DNA of 64,000 bases from Streptomyces sp. CB02414 (GCF_001905385.1 NZ_LIPF01000001.1:1-64000), one strand, 5' to 3'; counted from the stretch's first letter, positions 1-9,201 are shown. The notes: generated from the letters alone by a model not told the origin. A program made the numbers and translations.

Positions 1-444
1 GACCGTTCACAGCGTCCTCGCTGTGTTTTTTCAAAGGAACCTCGTACCAGCCTAATGGCTGGTAACGGGGTATCAACATATCTGGCGTTGACTTTTGGCA
101 CGCTGTTGAGTTCTCAAGGAACGGTCGCTTCCTTTGTACTCACCCTCTCGGGCTTTCCTCCGGGCGCTTCCCTTCGGTCTTGCGTTTCCGACTCTATCAG
201 ATCCTTTTCGGATCCGATTCCCGGTCGGCGGGGTTTGTCGTCGGCTTCCGGCTTTCGCCTGTCGGCCTTTCGACATTCACTACGTTAGCGGATTTCTCCG
301 GAGACTCATAATCGAGTCCCGCGAGATTGAATTCGGGCATGCAAGGCACACCGAATTCGCCCCCGCTGAGGGGAAGCCGTAGGTAGTGGGTTGGCCGCTT
401 CCGGCTGCAGGCGATTGCCGTACCCGGGTCAAGCGGCTCGGGCT
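1..444 (-). other. rRNA operon leader (upstream of 16S, transcribed leftward)
   Basis: Read on the minus strand, positions 126 to 60 carry the conserved Streptomyces pre-16S leader: a run beginning GACCGTTCCTTGAGAACTC, then an AACAGCGTGCC block and an ATGTTGATACCCC block. The 16S gene itself must start just beyond position 1. A small hairpin (arms 8-14 and 19-25) lies near the edge, and GACCGTT (1-7) with AACGGTC (120-126) forms a long-range inverted repeat that could bracket a processing domain. A TAGAGT hexamer on the minus strand (191-196) may be the -10 of a further promoter, but I see no good -35 for it. I see no protein gene in 1-470. Confidence 0.88.
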
Positions 445-474
445 ACATTACGCGCCCCCCCAAGGGAGAGTCAA
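445..474 (-). promoter_or_regulatory. Probable rRNA operon promoter (TTGACT / TAATGT)
   Basis: On the minus strand TTGACT (469-474) and TAATGT (445-450) are separated by 18 nt, close to the SigA/HrdB consensus and oriented toward the rRNA leader. The -35 hexamer overlaps the stop codon of the upstream glycosylase gene (471-473). Streptomyces rRNA operons usually have several tandem promoters; this is the most convincing one here. Confidence 0.6.
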
Positions 475-1112
475 CTTCGGCGGCGCCTGGGCACATGGGC
501 CCGGTAGGGGCTGACCGTCGGGTCGTCGGCGACCCAGTAGCGCCACGGATGCACGCCGCCTTCGCCGGCCACGCCCGTGCGGGGACCGTTGCGCACCTGG
601 TCAGCGGGGGCGGGGCTGCCGGTCAGGATGCGCAACGGAGTGTCCTCCGTCGTGCAGGCGTCCGTGCCGTTCAGCGCGCGGTCGACGTCCATGGCGGTGG
701 CGAGACGGGCCGGACCTTTGGCTAGTTCCTTGTCGTTGCGAGCGGTATGCCGTCGGGTACGGGCCAGCTCGGCGCCCTCGATGATCTCGCCGGCGCGGAG
801 CAGGACCGCGCTCGCCCGGCCCTCGGGTCCGCACACCAGGTTCATGCAGAACCACATGCCGTAGGTGAAGTAGACGTACACGTGTCCGGGGGGACCGAAC
901 ATCACGTCGTTGCGGGGTGTGCGGCCCCGGTAGGCGTGGGAGCCGGGGTCGTTCTGGCCGTCGTAGGCCTCCACCTCCGTCAGGCGGAGGGCGATCGGAC
1001 CGTCCGGGGTGCTGCGCACGAGGACGCGGCCCAGGAGGTCGGGGGCCACGTCGAGGATGGGGCGGTCGAAGAAATCCCTGGGCAGAGGCGTACGGTCGGG
1101 GCTCGCGATCAT
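471..1112 (-). CDS. DNA-3-methyladenine glycosylase (AAG/MPG family)
   Basis: Monofunctional base-excision repair enzyme that removes alkylated purines such as 3-methyladenine and hypoxanthine. The 213-residue length fits the single-domain AAG/MPG family. The active-site block is clear: EVEAY around residues 46-50, with E48 the expected water-activating glutamate, H59 in the GSHA motif, RTPRN at 64-68, [11 protein letters not shown] at 71-81 and YGMWFCMN at 84-91. The gene is co-directional with the rRNA operon that starts at its 3' end, so read-through from it would enter the rRNA leader. A Spo0M-like gene diverges upstream. Family assignment is firm; substrate range is inferred from the family. 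Confidence 0.93.
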   Translation of the reverse strand: MIASPDRTPLPRDFFDRPILDVAPDLLGRVLVRSTPDGPIALRLTEVEAYDGQNDPGSHAYRGRTPRNDVMFGPPGHVYVYFTYGMWFCMNLVCGPEGRASAVLLRAGEIIEGAELARTRRHTARNDKELAKGPARLATAMDVDRALNGTDACTTEDTPLRILTGSPAPADQVRNGPRTGVAGEGGVHPWRYWVADDPTVSPYRAHVPRRRRS

Positions 1113-1259
1113 GCCTTCCGAGCGTAACGCAGGTGTGTCCGTGGGAGGGGTGGCCAGGGCTCGTCGCCCTTGCCAGGGTGTGGGGCGTGGAACCGGTCAT
1201 GGCCGGATCGCGTTTGTAGGGATCAAGGGTTCACACGCAAAGCCTGGAGAGGGAAAAAC

Positions 1260-2042
1260 ATGGCGTTCAAGAAGCTGCTCGCGAGCCTGGGGGCCGGTGG
1301 GGCTTCGGTGGAGACCGTGCTGAGCGAGGTCAACGTCGTTCCGGGCGGTGTCGTCCAGGGCGAGGTGCGGATTCAGGGTGGCTCCGTCGACCAGCAGATC
1401 GAGGCCCTGTCGGTGGGGCTCCAGGCCAAAGTCGAGGTGGAGAGCGGCGACCAGGAGTACAAGCAGGACATCGAGTTCACCAAGAGCCGGCTCGGCGGTG
1501 CCTTCGAGCTGAAGGCGAACGCGGTACACGCCGTGCAGTTCGGGCTCGAGATCCCGTGGGAGACGCCGATCACGATGATCGACGGGCAGGCGCTGCGCGG
1601 TATGAACATCGGCGTCACCACGGAGCTGGAGATCGCCCGCGCGGTGGACTCCGGTGACCTGGACCCGATCAACGTGCACCCGCTTCCCGCGCAGAAGGCG
1701 ATCCTGGACGCGTTCATCGGGCTGGGCTTCCGCTTCAAGAGCGCGGACATGGAGCGCGGCCACATCCGGGGCACGCGGCAGAAGCTGCCCTTCTACCAGG
1801 AGATCGAGTTCTTCCCGCCGCAGCAGTACCGGGGGCTGAACCAGGTCGAGCTGAGCTTCGTGGCCGACGCGCAGGCGATGGACGTCGTGCTGGAGATGGA
1901 CAAGAAGCCGGGGCTGTTCAGCGAGGGCAGCGACACGTTCCGTTCCTTCAAGGTGGGGCTGGACGACTACCAGGGCACCGACTGGACGGCGTACCTCAAC
2001 CAGTGGCTGTCCGAGGTCGGCAGCAAGCGGAACTGGTTCTGA
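1260..2042 (+). CDS. SpoOM/Spo0M-family sporulation control protein
   Basis: 260-residue protein of the Spo0M family, an arrestin-like beta-sandwich group first described as a sporulation-control gene in Bacillus and widespread in actinomycetes. It opens [11 protein letters not shown], followed by the VNVVPGG segment and the FPPQQYRG segment near residue 190 that are typical of the family. The ATG at 1260 is preceded by GGAGAGGGAAAA, a good ribosome-binding site, so I prefer it to the in-frame codon at 1170. No signal peptide or membrane segment is visible, so it should be cytoplasmic. A biochemical role is not established; a link to sporulation or cell stress is inference from the family. 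It is followed 49 bp later by the PEBP-like gene on the same strand. Confidence 0.85.
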   Translation: MAFKKLLASLGAGGASVETVLSEVNVVPGGVVQGEVRIQGGSVDQQIEALSVGLQAKVEVESGDQEYKQDIEFTKSRLGGAFELKANAVHAVQFGLEIPWETPITMIDGQALRGMNIGVTTELEIARAVDSGDLDPINVHPLPAQKAILDAFIGLGFRFKSADMERGHIRGTRQKLPFYQEIEFFPPQQYRGLNQVELSFVADAQAMDVVLEMDKKPGLFSEGSDTFRSFKVGLDDYQGTDWTAYLNQWLSEVGSKRNWF

Positions 2043-2091
2043 GGGTCCTAGGCTCGGAGATCACTGCACCGAACCATCAGGAGGTACCGAG

Positions 2092-2631
2092 GTGACCGAG
2101 CTCAAGCGGCGTCCGCTCCCCCATGACTTCCACCCGCCCGTGGCGTCGTTCACGGTCACGAGCACGGACGTCCAGGAGGGGGCGACGCTCAAGGACGCTC
2201 AGGTCTACGCGGCCGGCAACACCTCGCCGCAGCTGCGGTGGGAGGGCTTCCCGGCCGAGACCAAGAGCTTCGCCGTGACCTGCTACGACCCGGACGCCCC
2301 GACGGGGAGCGGTTTCTGGCACTGGGTGGTGTTCGACATCCCGGTCTCGGTGACCGAGCTGCCGGTGGGCGCGGGCAGCGGCAAGTTCGAGGGTCTGCCG
2401 GAAGGGGCCGTGCAGGCGCGCAACGACTTCGGGGCCAAGGAGTTCGGTGGTGCCGCGCCGCCGGCCGGCGACGGGCCGCACCGGTACGTGTTCACGGTGT
2501 ACGCCGTGGACGAGGAGAAGCTGGGTCCGGACGCGGAGGCGACTCCCGCCTTCGTCGGCTTCAACCTTCGGTTCCACACGATCGGTCGTGCGCAGCTGAT
2601 CGGTGAGTACGAGGTGCCCGCCGAGGGCTGA
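2092..2631 (+). CDS. YbhB/YbcL (PEBP, Raf-kinase-inhibitor-like) protein
   Basis: 179-residue cytoplasmic protein of the phosphatidylethanolamine-binding-protein superfamily, the bacterial YbhB/YbcL type. The ligand-pocket signature is present: DPDAP at 66-70 with H77 in FWHWVVFD, and [13 protein letters not shown] at 128-140. The start is the GTG at 2092, with AGGAGG at 2079-2084 giving ideal spacing. It follows the Spo0M-like gene closely and ends at a strong terminator, so the two may be co-transcribed. The cellular ligand of bacterial members is largely unknown. Confidence 0.9.
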   Translation: MTELKRRPLPHDFHPPVASFTVTSTDVQEGATLKDAQVYAAGNTSPQLRWEGFPAETKSFAVTCYDPDAPTGSGFWHWVVFDIPVSVTELPVGAGSGKFEGLPEGAVQARNDFGAKEFGGAAPPAGDGPHRYVFTVYAVDEEKLGPDAEATPAFVGFNLRFHTIGRAQLIGEYEVPAEG

Positions 2632-2656
2632 GTGTCCCGAGCGTTCATGGAACGTT

Positions 2657-2700
2657 TGCCCGCCCCTGGTCTTGGAATGGATCAGGGGCGGGCATTTTTG
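2657..2700 (+). terminator. Rho-independent terminator after the PEBP gene
   Basis: Perfect 12-bp arms TGCCCGCCCCTG (2657-2668) and CAGGGGCGGGCA (2683-2694), followed by a T-rich tract (TTTTTGTT), lie 26 nt after the stop codon. Confidence 0.85.
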
Positions 2701-2829
2701 TTGCGGGGGTGGTGGGGGCGCGTCCCCCGTAGGAGCAGCAGATATTGCGTTGTCCATCTCGGCGTGCCCGGCCAGAGTTGATCCCAGCCCGCCAGGGGGT
2801 GGGCCGGTGCACACGGGAGGTGGGCTGGT

Positions 2830-3336
2830 ATGCGGGACACGCTGGTACTGAACGCGAGCTTCGAGCCGTTGTCGACGGTGACGTTGAATCGAGCCGTCGT
2901 TCTGGTGCTCCAGGACAAGGCCGTCGTCGAACAGGCCCACCCCTCCCTGCGGATGCGCGGAGCCGCGCTCGACATGCCGGCGCCCCGGGTGATCAGGCTG
3001 TGCCAATACGTACGGGTGCCCTTTCGAAGACGTGCTCCGTGGTCGCGGCGGGGTGTGCTGGTCCGGGACCGGCACCGGTGCGCGTACTGCGGGCGGCGGG
3101 CGACGACCGTGGACCACGTGGTGCCGCGGTCGCACGGTGGGCAGGACACGTGGCTGAACACGGTGGCCTCCTGTGCGGAGGACAATCACCGGAAGGCGAA
3201 CCGGACGCCCGCGCAGGCGGGGATGCCGTTGCTGCGGGAGCCGTTCGAGCCGACGCCTGCGGATGCGATGTTGCTGGCGCTGGCCAGGGACGACCTTGAG
3301 GCGCTGCCGGATTGGTTGGTGCTGGACGCTGCGTGA
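2830..3336 (+). CDS. HNH endonuclease domain protein
   Basis: 168-residue HNH nuclease of the small, stand-alone type that is ubiquitous in actinobacteria. The zinc-binding and catalytic motif is intact: CAYC (C84, C87), VDHVVPRSHGG (D95, H96), then LN (109-110), C115 and NHRKANRTP (119-127). The N-terminal part (LVLNASFEPLS) is a conserved lead-in of this family. The start is the ATG at 2830, with GGGAGGTGGGCTGGT upstream. These proteins are annotated as nucleases by motif; their physiological role in Streptomyces is unknown, and nothing nearby (no methylase, phage gene or toxin) suggests restriction. Confidence 0.9.
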   Translation: MRDTLVLNASFEPLSTVTLNRAVVLVLQDKAVVEQAHPSLRMRGAALDMPAPRVIRLCQYVRVPFRRRAPWSRRGVLVRDRHRCAYCGRRATTVDHVVPRSHGGQDTWLNTVASCAEDNHRKANRTPAQAGMPLLREPFEPTPADAMLLALARDDLEALPDWLVLDAA

Positions 3337-3429
3337 GGGGTCCGCCGTAGGGGTTGGGGCGTGTGCCCGGGTGCGGGCGGTCTGTGGCTGGTCGCGCAGT
3401 TCCCCGCGCCCCTTAACTGGCGTTGCCGG

Positions 3430-4380
3430 CTAGTCGATCGACGGCTTCTCGCGGCGTTCCTGGGCCGGGACGCTCGCGCCTCCGCCGTTGCCCGAGCCGC
3501 CGCCCAGGCCGCCGATGTTGCCCATGGCGCCGGAGAGGCCCTTGAGGGCGTCGCCGATTTCGCTGGGGACGATCCAGAGCTTGTTGGCGTCGCCCTCGGC
3601 GATCTTCGGGAGCATCTGGAGGTACTGGTAGGAGAGCAGCTTCTGGTCCGGGTCGCCGGCGTGGATGGCCTCGAAGACGGTGCGGACGGCCTGGGCCTCG
3701 CCCTCGGCACGCAGGGCGGCGGCCTTGGCCTCACCCTCGGCACGCAGGATCTGGGACTGCTTCTCACCCTCGGCGCGCAGGATCTCGGACTGGCGGACAC
3801 CCTCGGCCTGGAGGATCGCGGCACGCTTGTCGCGGTCGGCGCGCATCTGCTTCTCCATCGAGTCCTGGATGGAGGTGGGCGGTTCGATGGCCTTGAGCTC
3901 GACGCGGTTGACGCGGATGCCCCACTTGCCGGTCGCCTCGTCGAGGACGCCACGCAGGGCCGCGTTGATCTCCTCGCGGGAGGTCAGGGTGCGTTCCAGG
4001 TCCATGCCGCCGATGATGTTGCGGAGGGTGGTGACGGTGAGCTGCTCGATGGCCTGGATGTAGCTGGCGACCTCGTAGGTCGCGGCGCGCGCGTCGGTCA
4101 CCTGGTAGTAGATGACGGTGTCGATGTTGACGACCAGGTTGTCCTGGGTGATGACCGGCTGCGGCGGGAAGGGGACGACCTGTTCGCGCAGGTCGATGCG
4201 GTTGCGGATGGTGTCGATGAACGGGACGACGATGTTGAGGCCCGCGTTGAGGGTCCGCGTGTAGCGGCCGAAACGCTCGACGATGGCGGCGCTGGCCTGT
4301 GGGATGACCTGGATGGTTTTGATCAGGGCGATGAAGACCAACACCACCAGGATGATCAGAACGATGATGACCGGTTCCAT
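3430..4380 (-). CDS. SPFH/band-7 (stomatin-like, QmcA type) membrane protein
   Basis: 316-residue stomatin/prohibitin-family protein. A single N-terminal membrane segment (residues about 3-22) is followed by the band-7 domain (about 25-190). A coiled-coil tract then carries repeated ILRAEGE-type heptads (about 190-235), and the Gly-rich tail is hydrophilic. These proteins oligomerise on the inner face of the membrane and organise microdomains, often together with an NfeD partner, which is exactly what lies upstream at 4557-4988. The ABC ATPase, NfeD and SPFH genes all run leftward and may be one transcript, although the NfeD-SPFH gap is 176 bp. Function beyond membrane organisation is inference. 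Confidence 0.93.
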   Translation of the reverse strand: MEPVIIVLIILVVLVFIALIKTIQVIPQASAAIVERFGRYTRTLNAGLNIVVPFIDTIRNRIDLREQVVPFPPQPVITQDNLVVNIDTVIYYQVTDARAATYEVASYIQAIEQLTVTTLRNIIGGMDLERTLTSREEINAALRGVLDEATGKWGIRVNRVELKAIEPPTSIQDSMEKQMRADRDKRAAILQAEGVRQSEILRAEGEKQSQILRAEGEAKAAALRAEGEAQAVRTVFEAIHAGDPDQKLLSYQYLQMLPKIAEGDANKLWIVPSEIGDALKGLSGAMGNIGGLGGGSGNGGGASVPAQERREKPSID

Positions 4381-4556
4381 AGTGGCTGTCCGTCCCCTTC
4401 TCCGCCTCGGCGCTCCGGCAGATCCTACTGACCCTGACTGCTGTGCATCTTACGGCTGTTGAGGATGTTGAGGATCTTGTCCCGTCGAGTCTGACAGACC
4501 GTCGTGTGCCCTGGTGGGTGTTCGGTCCACTTGTGTCCGGCATACGTCCGGCGAGG

Positions 4557-4988
4557 TCACATGATGATCGCCGTTGCCCCCTCGATGTCCACGACGTCCA
4601 CTTCCTCACCCGCCTCGTAGGCGCGTGCGGTGTCGAGGGCGCGCGCCGACCAGATCTCGCCGGCGAGCTTGATGCGGCCGCCGGCCCCGTCGACCCGTTC
4701 CAGTACGACGGCTTGTCTGCCCTTCAGGGCGTCTACTCCGGTGGCCAGTTGGGGCCGTTGGGCGCGGTGCCGGGCGGCGACGGGCCGTACGACGGCGATG
4801 AGGGCGACCGAGACGATGACGAAGACGAGTACCTGGACGACGAGGTCCGCGCCGAAGCCGGAGGCGACGGCGGCGGCGACCGCGCCGACGGCGAACATCC
4901 CGAACTCCGGCATCGCGGTCACGACGAGCGGGATTCCGAGCGCTGCCGCGGCGACGAGCCACCACACCCATGCGTCGATGTCGTTCAC
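4557..4988 (-). CDS. NfeD-family membrane protein
   Basis: 143-residue NfeD-like protein. Hydrophobic segments at about 8-30 and 42-68 are followed by a soluble OB-fold-like C-terminus (GRQAVVLERVDGAGG onward), the organisation of short NfeD1b proteins. It lacks the ClpP-like protease domain found in long NfeD proteins. NfeD genes are typically paired with stomatin/SPFH genes, as here, and the two are thought to act together in membrane microdomains. The gene ends 53 bp before it would reach the ABC ATPase stop on the same strand, so polycistronic transcription is plausible. Confidence 0.88.
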   Translation of the reverse strand: MNDIDAWVWWLVAAAALGIPLVVTAMPEFGMFAVGAVAAAVASGFGADLVVQVLVFVIVSVALIAVVRPVAARHRAQRPQLATGVDALKGRQAVVLERVDGAGGRIKLAGEIWSARALDTARAYEAGEEVDVVDIEGATAIIM

Positions 4989-5041
4989 ATGGTCATGGTA
5001 GGTCCGGGTGGTGTGCCGGGGACAGGGCGCACGGGGGGCGG

Positions 5042-5839
<798 letters not shown>

Positions 5840-5991
5840 GAGCGCGTTGTCTCCCCTTGCATTGTGGCCGGTCTCGGCTGTCGCGTACGCCTGTGGCTCG
5901 GGCCGCCGCGCCGGTGGGCGCAGGCCCTCCAGGAAATCTACGCCACTGGTCGGCTTCACCGTTCCATCGGTCCGGTCCTTAGGGTGGGGGC

Positions 5992-6780
5992 ATGCTCTCG
6001 GAACCACGCGCTGGGCGCCTTGCCGCCTGGGGAAATGCCCTTATTGCCGGAATGGTCTCGCCGGATGACGCCGCGATCGCGATCGTGGGCGAGGACGCGG
6101 TGCATCGGGTGGAGGGGCTGCCGGGTGAAGACGCGCCGGTCGGTCTCACGCTGGCGCTGGGGCGGCTGCGGGCGCTCGGGGCGAGGGGGCTGCGGGTCGC
6201 GCTGCCCGCGCCGGGGCATCCGCTGGGGCTGAGCGGGCCGCCGGAGTTCAACGCGCGGGCGCTGGAGGCGGAGGAGGCGGTGGTCTGTCACGGGGCGGCG
6301 CTGGGGCTGGTGCCGGAGGTGTACGAGGCGGGGCCCGAGGGGGACGTGCACGTCGAGGTCGTCTGGCACTGTCTGCCGGTACGGGAGGCGCCGCCGGCGG
6401 ACGTGCCGTCGCTCGGGGAGGCCGAGCGGGAGTTGGCGGAGGCGCTGCGGGACGCGACGGAGGTGCTGACGCGGCTGGACGTCGCCGGGTCGGGGCCGGT
6501 GGCGGAGGCGGCGGTCGCGGCGTACCGGGCGCGGGCGGAGCAGGGGCGGGAAGTGCTGGCTCCGGGATATCCGTCGCGGGCGGTGCGAGTGCTGGAGATG
6601 GCTCAGCGGGTGGGGATGTTGATCTCGCTGGCGTACGAGAACGGGCACGGGGGTGCGGTGAGTGCCGGTGAGATGGCGGCTCGGGGGGAGGCGTTGCGGC
6701 CGGTGGAGCGGACGGCTCGGCGGGCGCAGGTCGCGGCGTACAACTCCGTTGTGGAGGAGCGGGAGAAGGGGGTGCGGTGA
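5992..6780 (+). CDS. Conserved Streptomyces protein of unknown function
   Basis: I do not recognise a named domain. The 262-residue acidic protein has no signal peptide or membrane segment. It has an alpha-beta pattern in the first 150 residues (for example GARGLRVALPAPGHPLGL near 62-79, and DVHVEVVWHCLPV near 120-132) and a helical second half rich in Glu and Ala. The Gly/Pro-rich central part could be a sugar- or nucleotide-binding fold, but this cannot be shown by eye. The start is the ATG at 5992. It diverges from the ABC ATPase across 152 bp, so the two may share a regulatory region. Confidence 0.75.
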   Translation: MLSEPRAGRLAAWGNALIAGMVSPDDAAIAIVGEDAVHRVEGLPGEDAPVGLTLALGRLRALGARGLRVALPAPGHPLGLSGPPEFNARALEAEEAVVCHGAALGLVPEVYEAGPEGDVHVEVVWHCLPVREAPPADVPSLGEAERELAEALRDATEVLTRLDVAGSGPVAEAAVAAYRARAEQGREVLAPGYPSRAVRVLEMAQRVGMLISLAYENGHGGAVSAGEMAARGEALRPVERTARRAQVAAYNSVVEEREKGVR

Positions 6781-6820
6781 GCGTCTGACCGACCCGTGCC
6801 CCACGTTCGGGTGAGCGTCC

Positions 6821-6890
6821 TGGGGGCTCCGCCCCCAGACCCCGTTTTCGGCCTGAACGGCCTCGTCCTCAATCGCCGGACGGGCTGGAA
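6821..6890. repeat. Dispersed Streptomyces intergenic motif
   Basis: The segment contains GGGGGCTCCGCCCCCAGACC, then CTCAATCGCCGGACGGGCTGG after a spacer. This GC-rich pair recurs between genes in many Streptomyces genomes (recalled, not searched). The first half is self-complementary (GGGGGC and GCCCCC flanking TCC) and can form a hairpin. It sits between the convergent unknown gene (ends 6780) and chpE (ends 6967). Confidence 0.6.
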
Positions 6891-6911
6891 GCACCGACGG
6901 CATGACGGCGA

Positions 6912-6941
6912 CCGGCCTCCCGGGTGGGGCCGGGAGGCCGG
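6912..6941. terminator. Bidirectional hairpin terminator between convergent genes
   Basis: Perfect 12-bp arms CCGGCCTCCCGG (6912-6923) and CCGGGAGGCCGG (6930-6941) enclose a 6-nt loop, 25 bp beyond the chpE stop. There is no T-run, as is usual for Streptomyces. Confidence 0.65.
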
Positions 6942-6966
6942 GGGTCTGTGGGTCCTGGGACCTGGG

Positions 6967-7212
6967 TCAGTGGTTGACGCCCAGGTTGCCGAAGGCCGGG
7001 TTCAGGACACCGATGACGTTGACGCTGTTGCCCACGGCGTTGACCGGGATGTGGACCGGCGCCTGGACGACGTTGCCGGAGGCGACGCCCGGGGAGCCGA
7101 TGGCCTCGCCGTGGGCGGCGGAGCCGTCGGTGGCGGAGGCCATGCCCGCGCCGGCGGCGATCAGCCCGCCGGCCACCATCGTCACGGCCGCTGCCTTCTT
7201 CAGGTTCTTCAC
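6967..7212 (-). CDS. chpE: Chaplin, ChpE type (short, cysteine-free)
   Basis: 81-residue secreted chaplin. A Sec signal peptide (KNLKKAAA, then a hydrophobic stretch ending ASA near residue 27) is followed by one chaplin domain with the hallmark GSPGVASGN, VQAPVHIPVN and NVIGVLNPAFGN segments. Chaplins self-assemble into amyloid-like films that let aerial hyphae break surface tension. Unlike most short chaplins it has no cysteine, a known feature of S. coelicolor ChpE, and overall similarity also points there. The start is a GTG at 7212 with GGAGGG upstream. The two-component genes further upstream end at 7368, leaving 155 bp for a promoter. Confidence 0.95.
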   Translation of the reverse strand: MKNLKKAAAVTMVAGGLIAAGAGMASATDGSAAHGEAIGSPGVASGNVVQAPVHIPVNAVGNSVNVIGVLNPAFGNLGVNH

Positions 7213-7329
7213 TTACAAGCCCTCCTTGCGATTGCCGCGGCAGTCGCCGCAGCACGCACTGGAGAACGGCCGGGCGCCGGAGAGGATGCGCCATATGGGG
7301 GACATTCCCACGACGGTATGAATCTCGCA

Positions 7330-7348
7330 CCGGAGGGGAACCCTCCGG
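7330..7348 (-). terminator. Short hairpin downstream of the response regulator
   Basis: Arms CCGGAGGG (7330-7337) and CCCTCCGG (7341-7348) enclose a 3-nt loop, 20 nt past the regulator stop codon. It could instead lie in the chpE upstream region and serve a regulatory purpose. Confidence 0.45.
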
Positions 7349-7367
7349 GTTGCCGCCGCGTACGGGT

Positions 7368-8009
7368 TCAGCCGGTGACACCGTGGCGTACGGCCCACAG
7401 CGCGGCCTGGGTGCGGTCCGCGAGGTCGAGCTTCATCAGGATGTTCGAGACGTGGGTCTTCACCGTCTTCTCGGAGAGGACCAGGGCGCGCGCGATCTCC
7501 CGGTTGGAGCGGCCGTCCGCTATCAGGCCCAGCACCTCGCGCTCCCGCTCCGTGAGGGAGCCCGCCCGGCCCGGACCGGAACCGCTCTCCTCCTGGGCCA
7601 GCAGGGCGCCCGCCACCTCGGGCTGGAGCAGGATGTGGCCGGCGTGCACGGAGCGGATGGCGCCGGCCAGCGCGTCGGGGTCGACGTCCTTGTAGACGTA
7701 CCCGGCGGCCCCCGCCCGCAGGGCCGGGACCACGGTGCGCTGCTCGGTGAAGCTGGTGACGATCAGCACGCGCGCGTGGTTGTCCAGCTCGCGGAGCCTG
7801 CGCAGCGCGTCCACGCCGTCCATGCCCGGCATCTTGACGTCCATGAGGATCACGTCGGGCTTCAGTTCCTCGGCGCGGTCGACTCCTTGCGCGCCGTCCG
7901 CGGCCTCGCCCACGACCTCGATGTCGTCCTGCACCTCCAGGAAGGTGCGCAGGCCCCGGCGGACCACCTGGTGGTCGTCGACGAGCAGCACCTTGATTCC
8001 GTCAGCCAC
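7368..8009 (-). CDS. NarL/FixJ-type response regulator
   Basis: 213-residue two-component response regulator. The receiver domain (about 5-122) has the acidic pair DD at 11-12, phospho-acceptor D57 in ILMDVKMPGMDG, T85 and K107 in GYVYKDV. A LuxR-type helix-turn-helix (about 148-213, LTEREREVLGLIADG then SNREIARAL and TVKTHVSNI) follows. It overlaps the upstream histidine kinase gene by 8 bp, so the pair is co-translated. Targets are unknown; the chaplin gene just downstream and the CCTAGG cluster upstream of the kinase are candidates. Confidence 0.95.
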   Translation of the reverse strand: MADGIKVLLVDDHQVVRRGLRTFLEVQDDIEVVGEAADGAQGVDRAEELKPDVILMDVKMPGMDGVDALRRLRELDNHARVLIVTSFTEQRTVVPALRAGAAGYVYKDVDPDALAGAIRSVHAGHILLQPEVAGALLAQEESGSGPGRAGSLTEREREVLGLIADGRSNREIARALVLSEKTVKTHVSNILMKLDLADRTQAALWAVRHGVTG

Positions 8010-9147
8010 CGGGGACCTCCATCTCGATCGTGGTGCCCTTGCCGGGCGCCGATTCCACGGTGAGCCTGCCGCCGACGCCGTTGGTGCGGTCCCGCATCGA
8101 GACCAGGCCCAGGTGGCGTCCCGCGCGGCGTACCGTGCGCGGGTCGAAGCCGGTGCCGTCGTCGGTGACCCGGAGCACCGCTTGGGTGCCGCGCCGGTGC
8201 AGTGTCACGTCGACGTGGTCCGCCGCGGAGTGGCGCAGGGCGTTGTGCAGGGCCTCCTGGGCGACGCGCAGCATCGCCTCCTCCTGTGCGGCGGGCAGTG
8301 CCTTGACGCCGTGCCCGGCGAAGGTCACGCGCGCGGTGTGGGCGCGGTCGAGGACCTGGATCTGGGTGCGGAGGGTGGCGACGAGGCCGTCCTCGTCCAG
8401 GGCGGCGGGGCGCAGCTCGACGACGGCGGCGCGCAGCTCGTCGGCGGCCTCGGCGGCGAGCGCGGCGACCTGCTGCAGCTCGCCCTTGGCGCGGGCGGGG
8501 TCGCGGTCGACCAGGGCGGCGGCGGCCTGGGCGGTCAGGCGCAGGGAGAAGAGTTTCTGGCTGACCGCGTCGTGCAGTTCGTGGGCGAGACGGGAGCGTT
8601 CCTCGGCGATGGTCAGCTCGCGGCTGCGTTCGTAGAGGCGGGCGTTGGTGAGGGCGATGGCGGCGTGCTGGGCGAGGATGCCCAGCAGTTCCTCGTCGTC
8701 CGCGGTGAAGCCGCAGCCACCGGTCGGCTTCGGACAGTTCTTGTTGGCCAGGAACAGCGCGCCGATGACCTCGTCGCCGTCCCTGATCGGCAGGCCCAGG
8801 AAGTCGACGAGGTCGGGGTGGGCGGACGGCCAGCCCTCGAAGCGGGGGTCCTTGCGGACGTCGGCGAGGCGCTGGGGCGTGGCCTCGTGCAGCATCGCGG
8901 CGAGGATGCCGTGCTGGCGGGGCAGGGGGCCGATGGCCTTCCACTGCTCGTCGCTGACGCCGTCGACCACGAACTGGGCGAAGCCGCCGTGGTCGTCGGG
9001 GACGCCGAGGGCGGCGTACTGCGCGTCGAGCAGCTCGCGGGCCGAGGCGACGATCGTCTTGAGGACGTCGCGCACCTCGAGGTGCCTGCTCATGGCCAGC
9101 AGCGCGGAACTCACCGCGGCGAGGCCGGACCGGGGGCCGTGACTCAT
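8002..9147 (-). CDS. GAF-domain sensor histidine kinase (HisKA_3 type)
   Basis: 381-residue soluble histidine kinase with no membrane segments. A GAF domain (about 20-170) is followed by a HisKA_3 dimerisation domain with the phospho-acceptor H192 in AHELHDAVSQ, then a HATPase_c domain (ALRHSAADHVDV near 285, DDGTGFDP, GLVSMRDR). GAF kinases of this group sense small ligands or redox state in the cytoplasm. A GCGFTADD stretch is seen at 144-151, but no clear haem or Fe-S motif. It forms an operon with the overlapping response regulator. The signal is unknown. Confidence 0.94.
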   Translation of the reverse strand: MSHGPRSGLAAVSSALLAMSRHLEVRDVLKTIVASARELLDAQYAALGVPDDHGGFAQFVVDGVSDEQWKAIGPLPRQHGILAAMLHEATPQRLADVRKDPRFEGWPSAHPDLVDFLGLPIRDGDEVIGALFLANKNCPKPTGGCGFTADDEELLGILAQHAAIALTNARLYERSRELTIAEERSRLAHELHDAVSQKLFSLRLTAQAAAALVDRDPARAKGELQQVAALAAEAADELRAAVVELRPAALDEDGLVATLRTQIQVLDRAHTARVTFAGHGVKALPAAQEEAMLRVAQEALHNALRHSAADHVDVTLHRRGTQAVLRVTDDGTGFDPRTVRRAGRHLGLVSMRDRTNGVGGRLTVESAPGKGTTIEMEVPGG

Positions 9148-9201
9148 GTCCTCACGGTACCGGCGGGGTGTGACGGCGGGATCGGCCTGTGGACGCCGCC
9201 G

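Noticed and set aside
8..31. Rho-independent terminator on the plus strand (hairpin then T-run)
   Set aside because: No plus-strand gene precedes it, and the hairpin fits the rRNA leader read on the minus strand.
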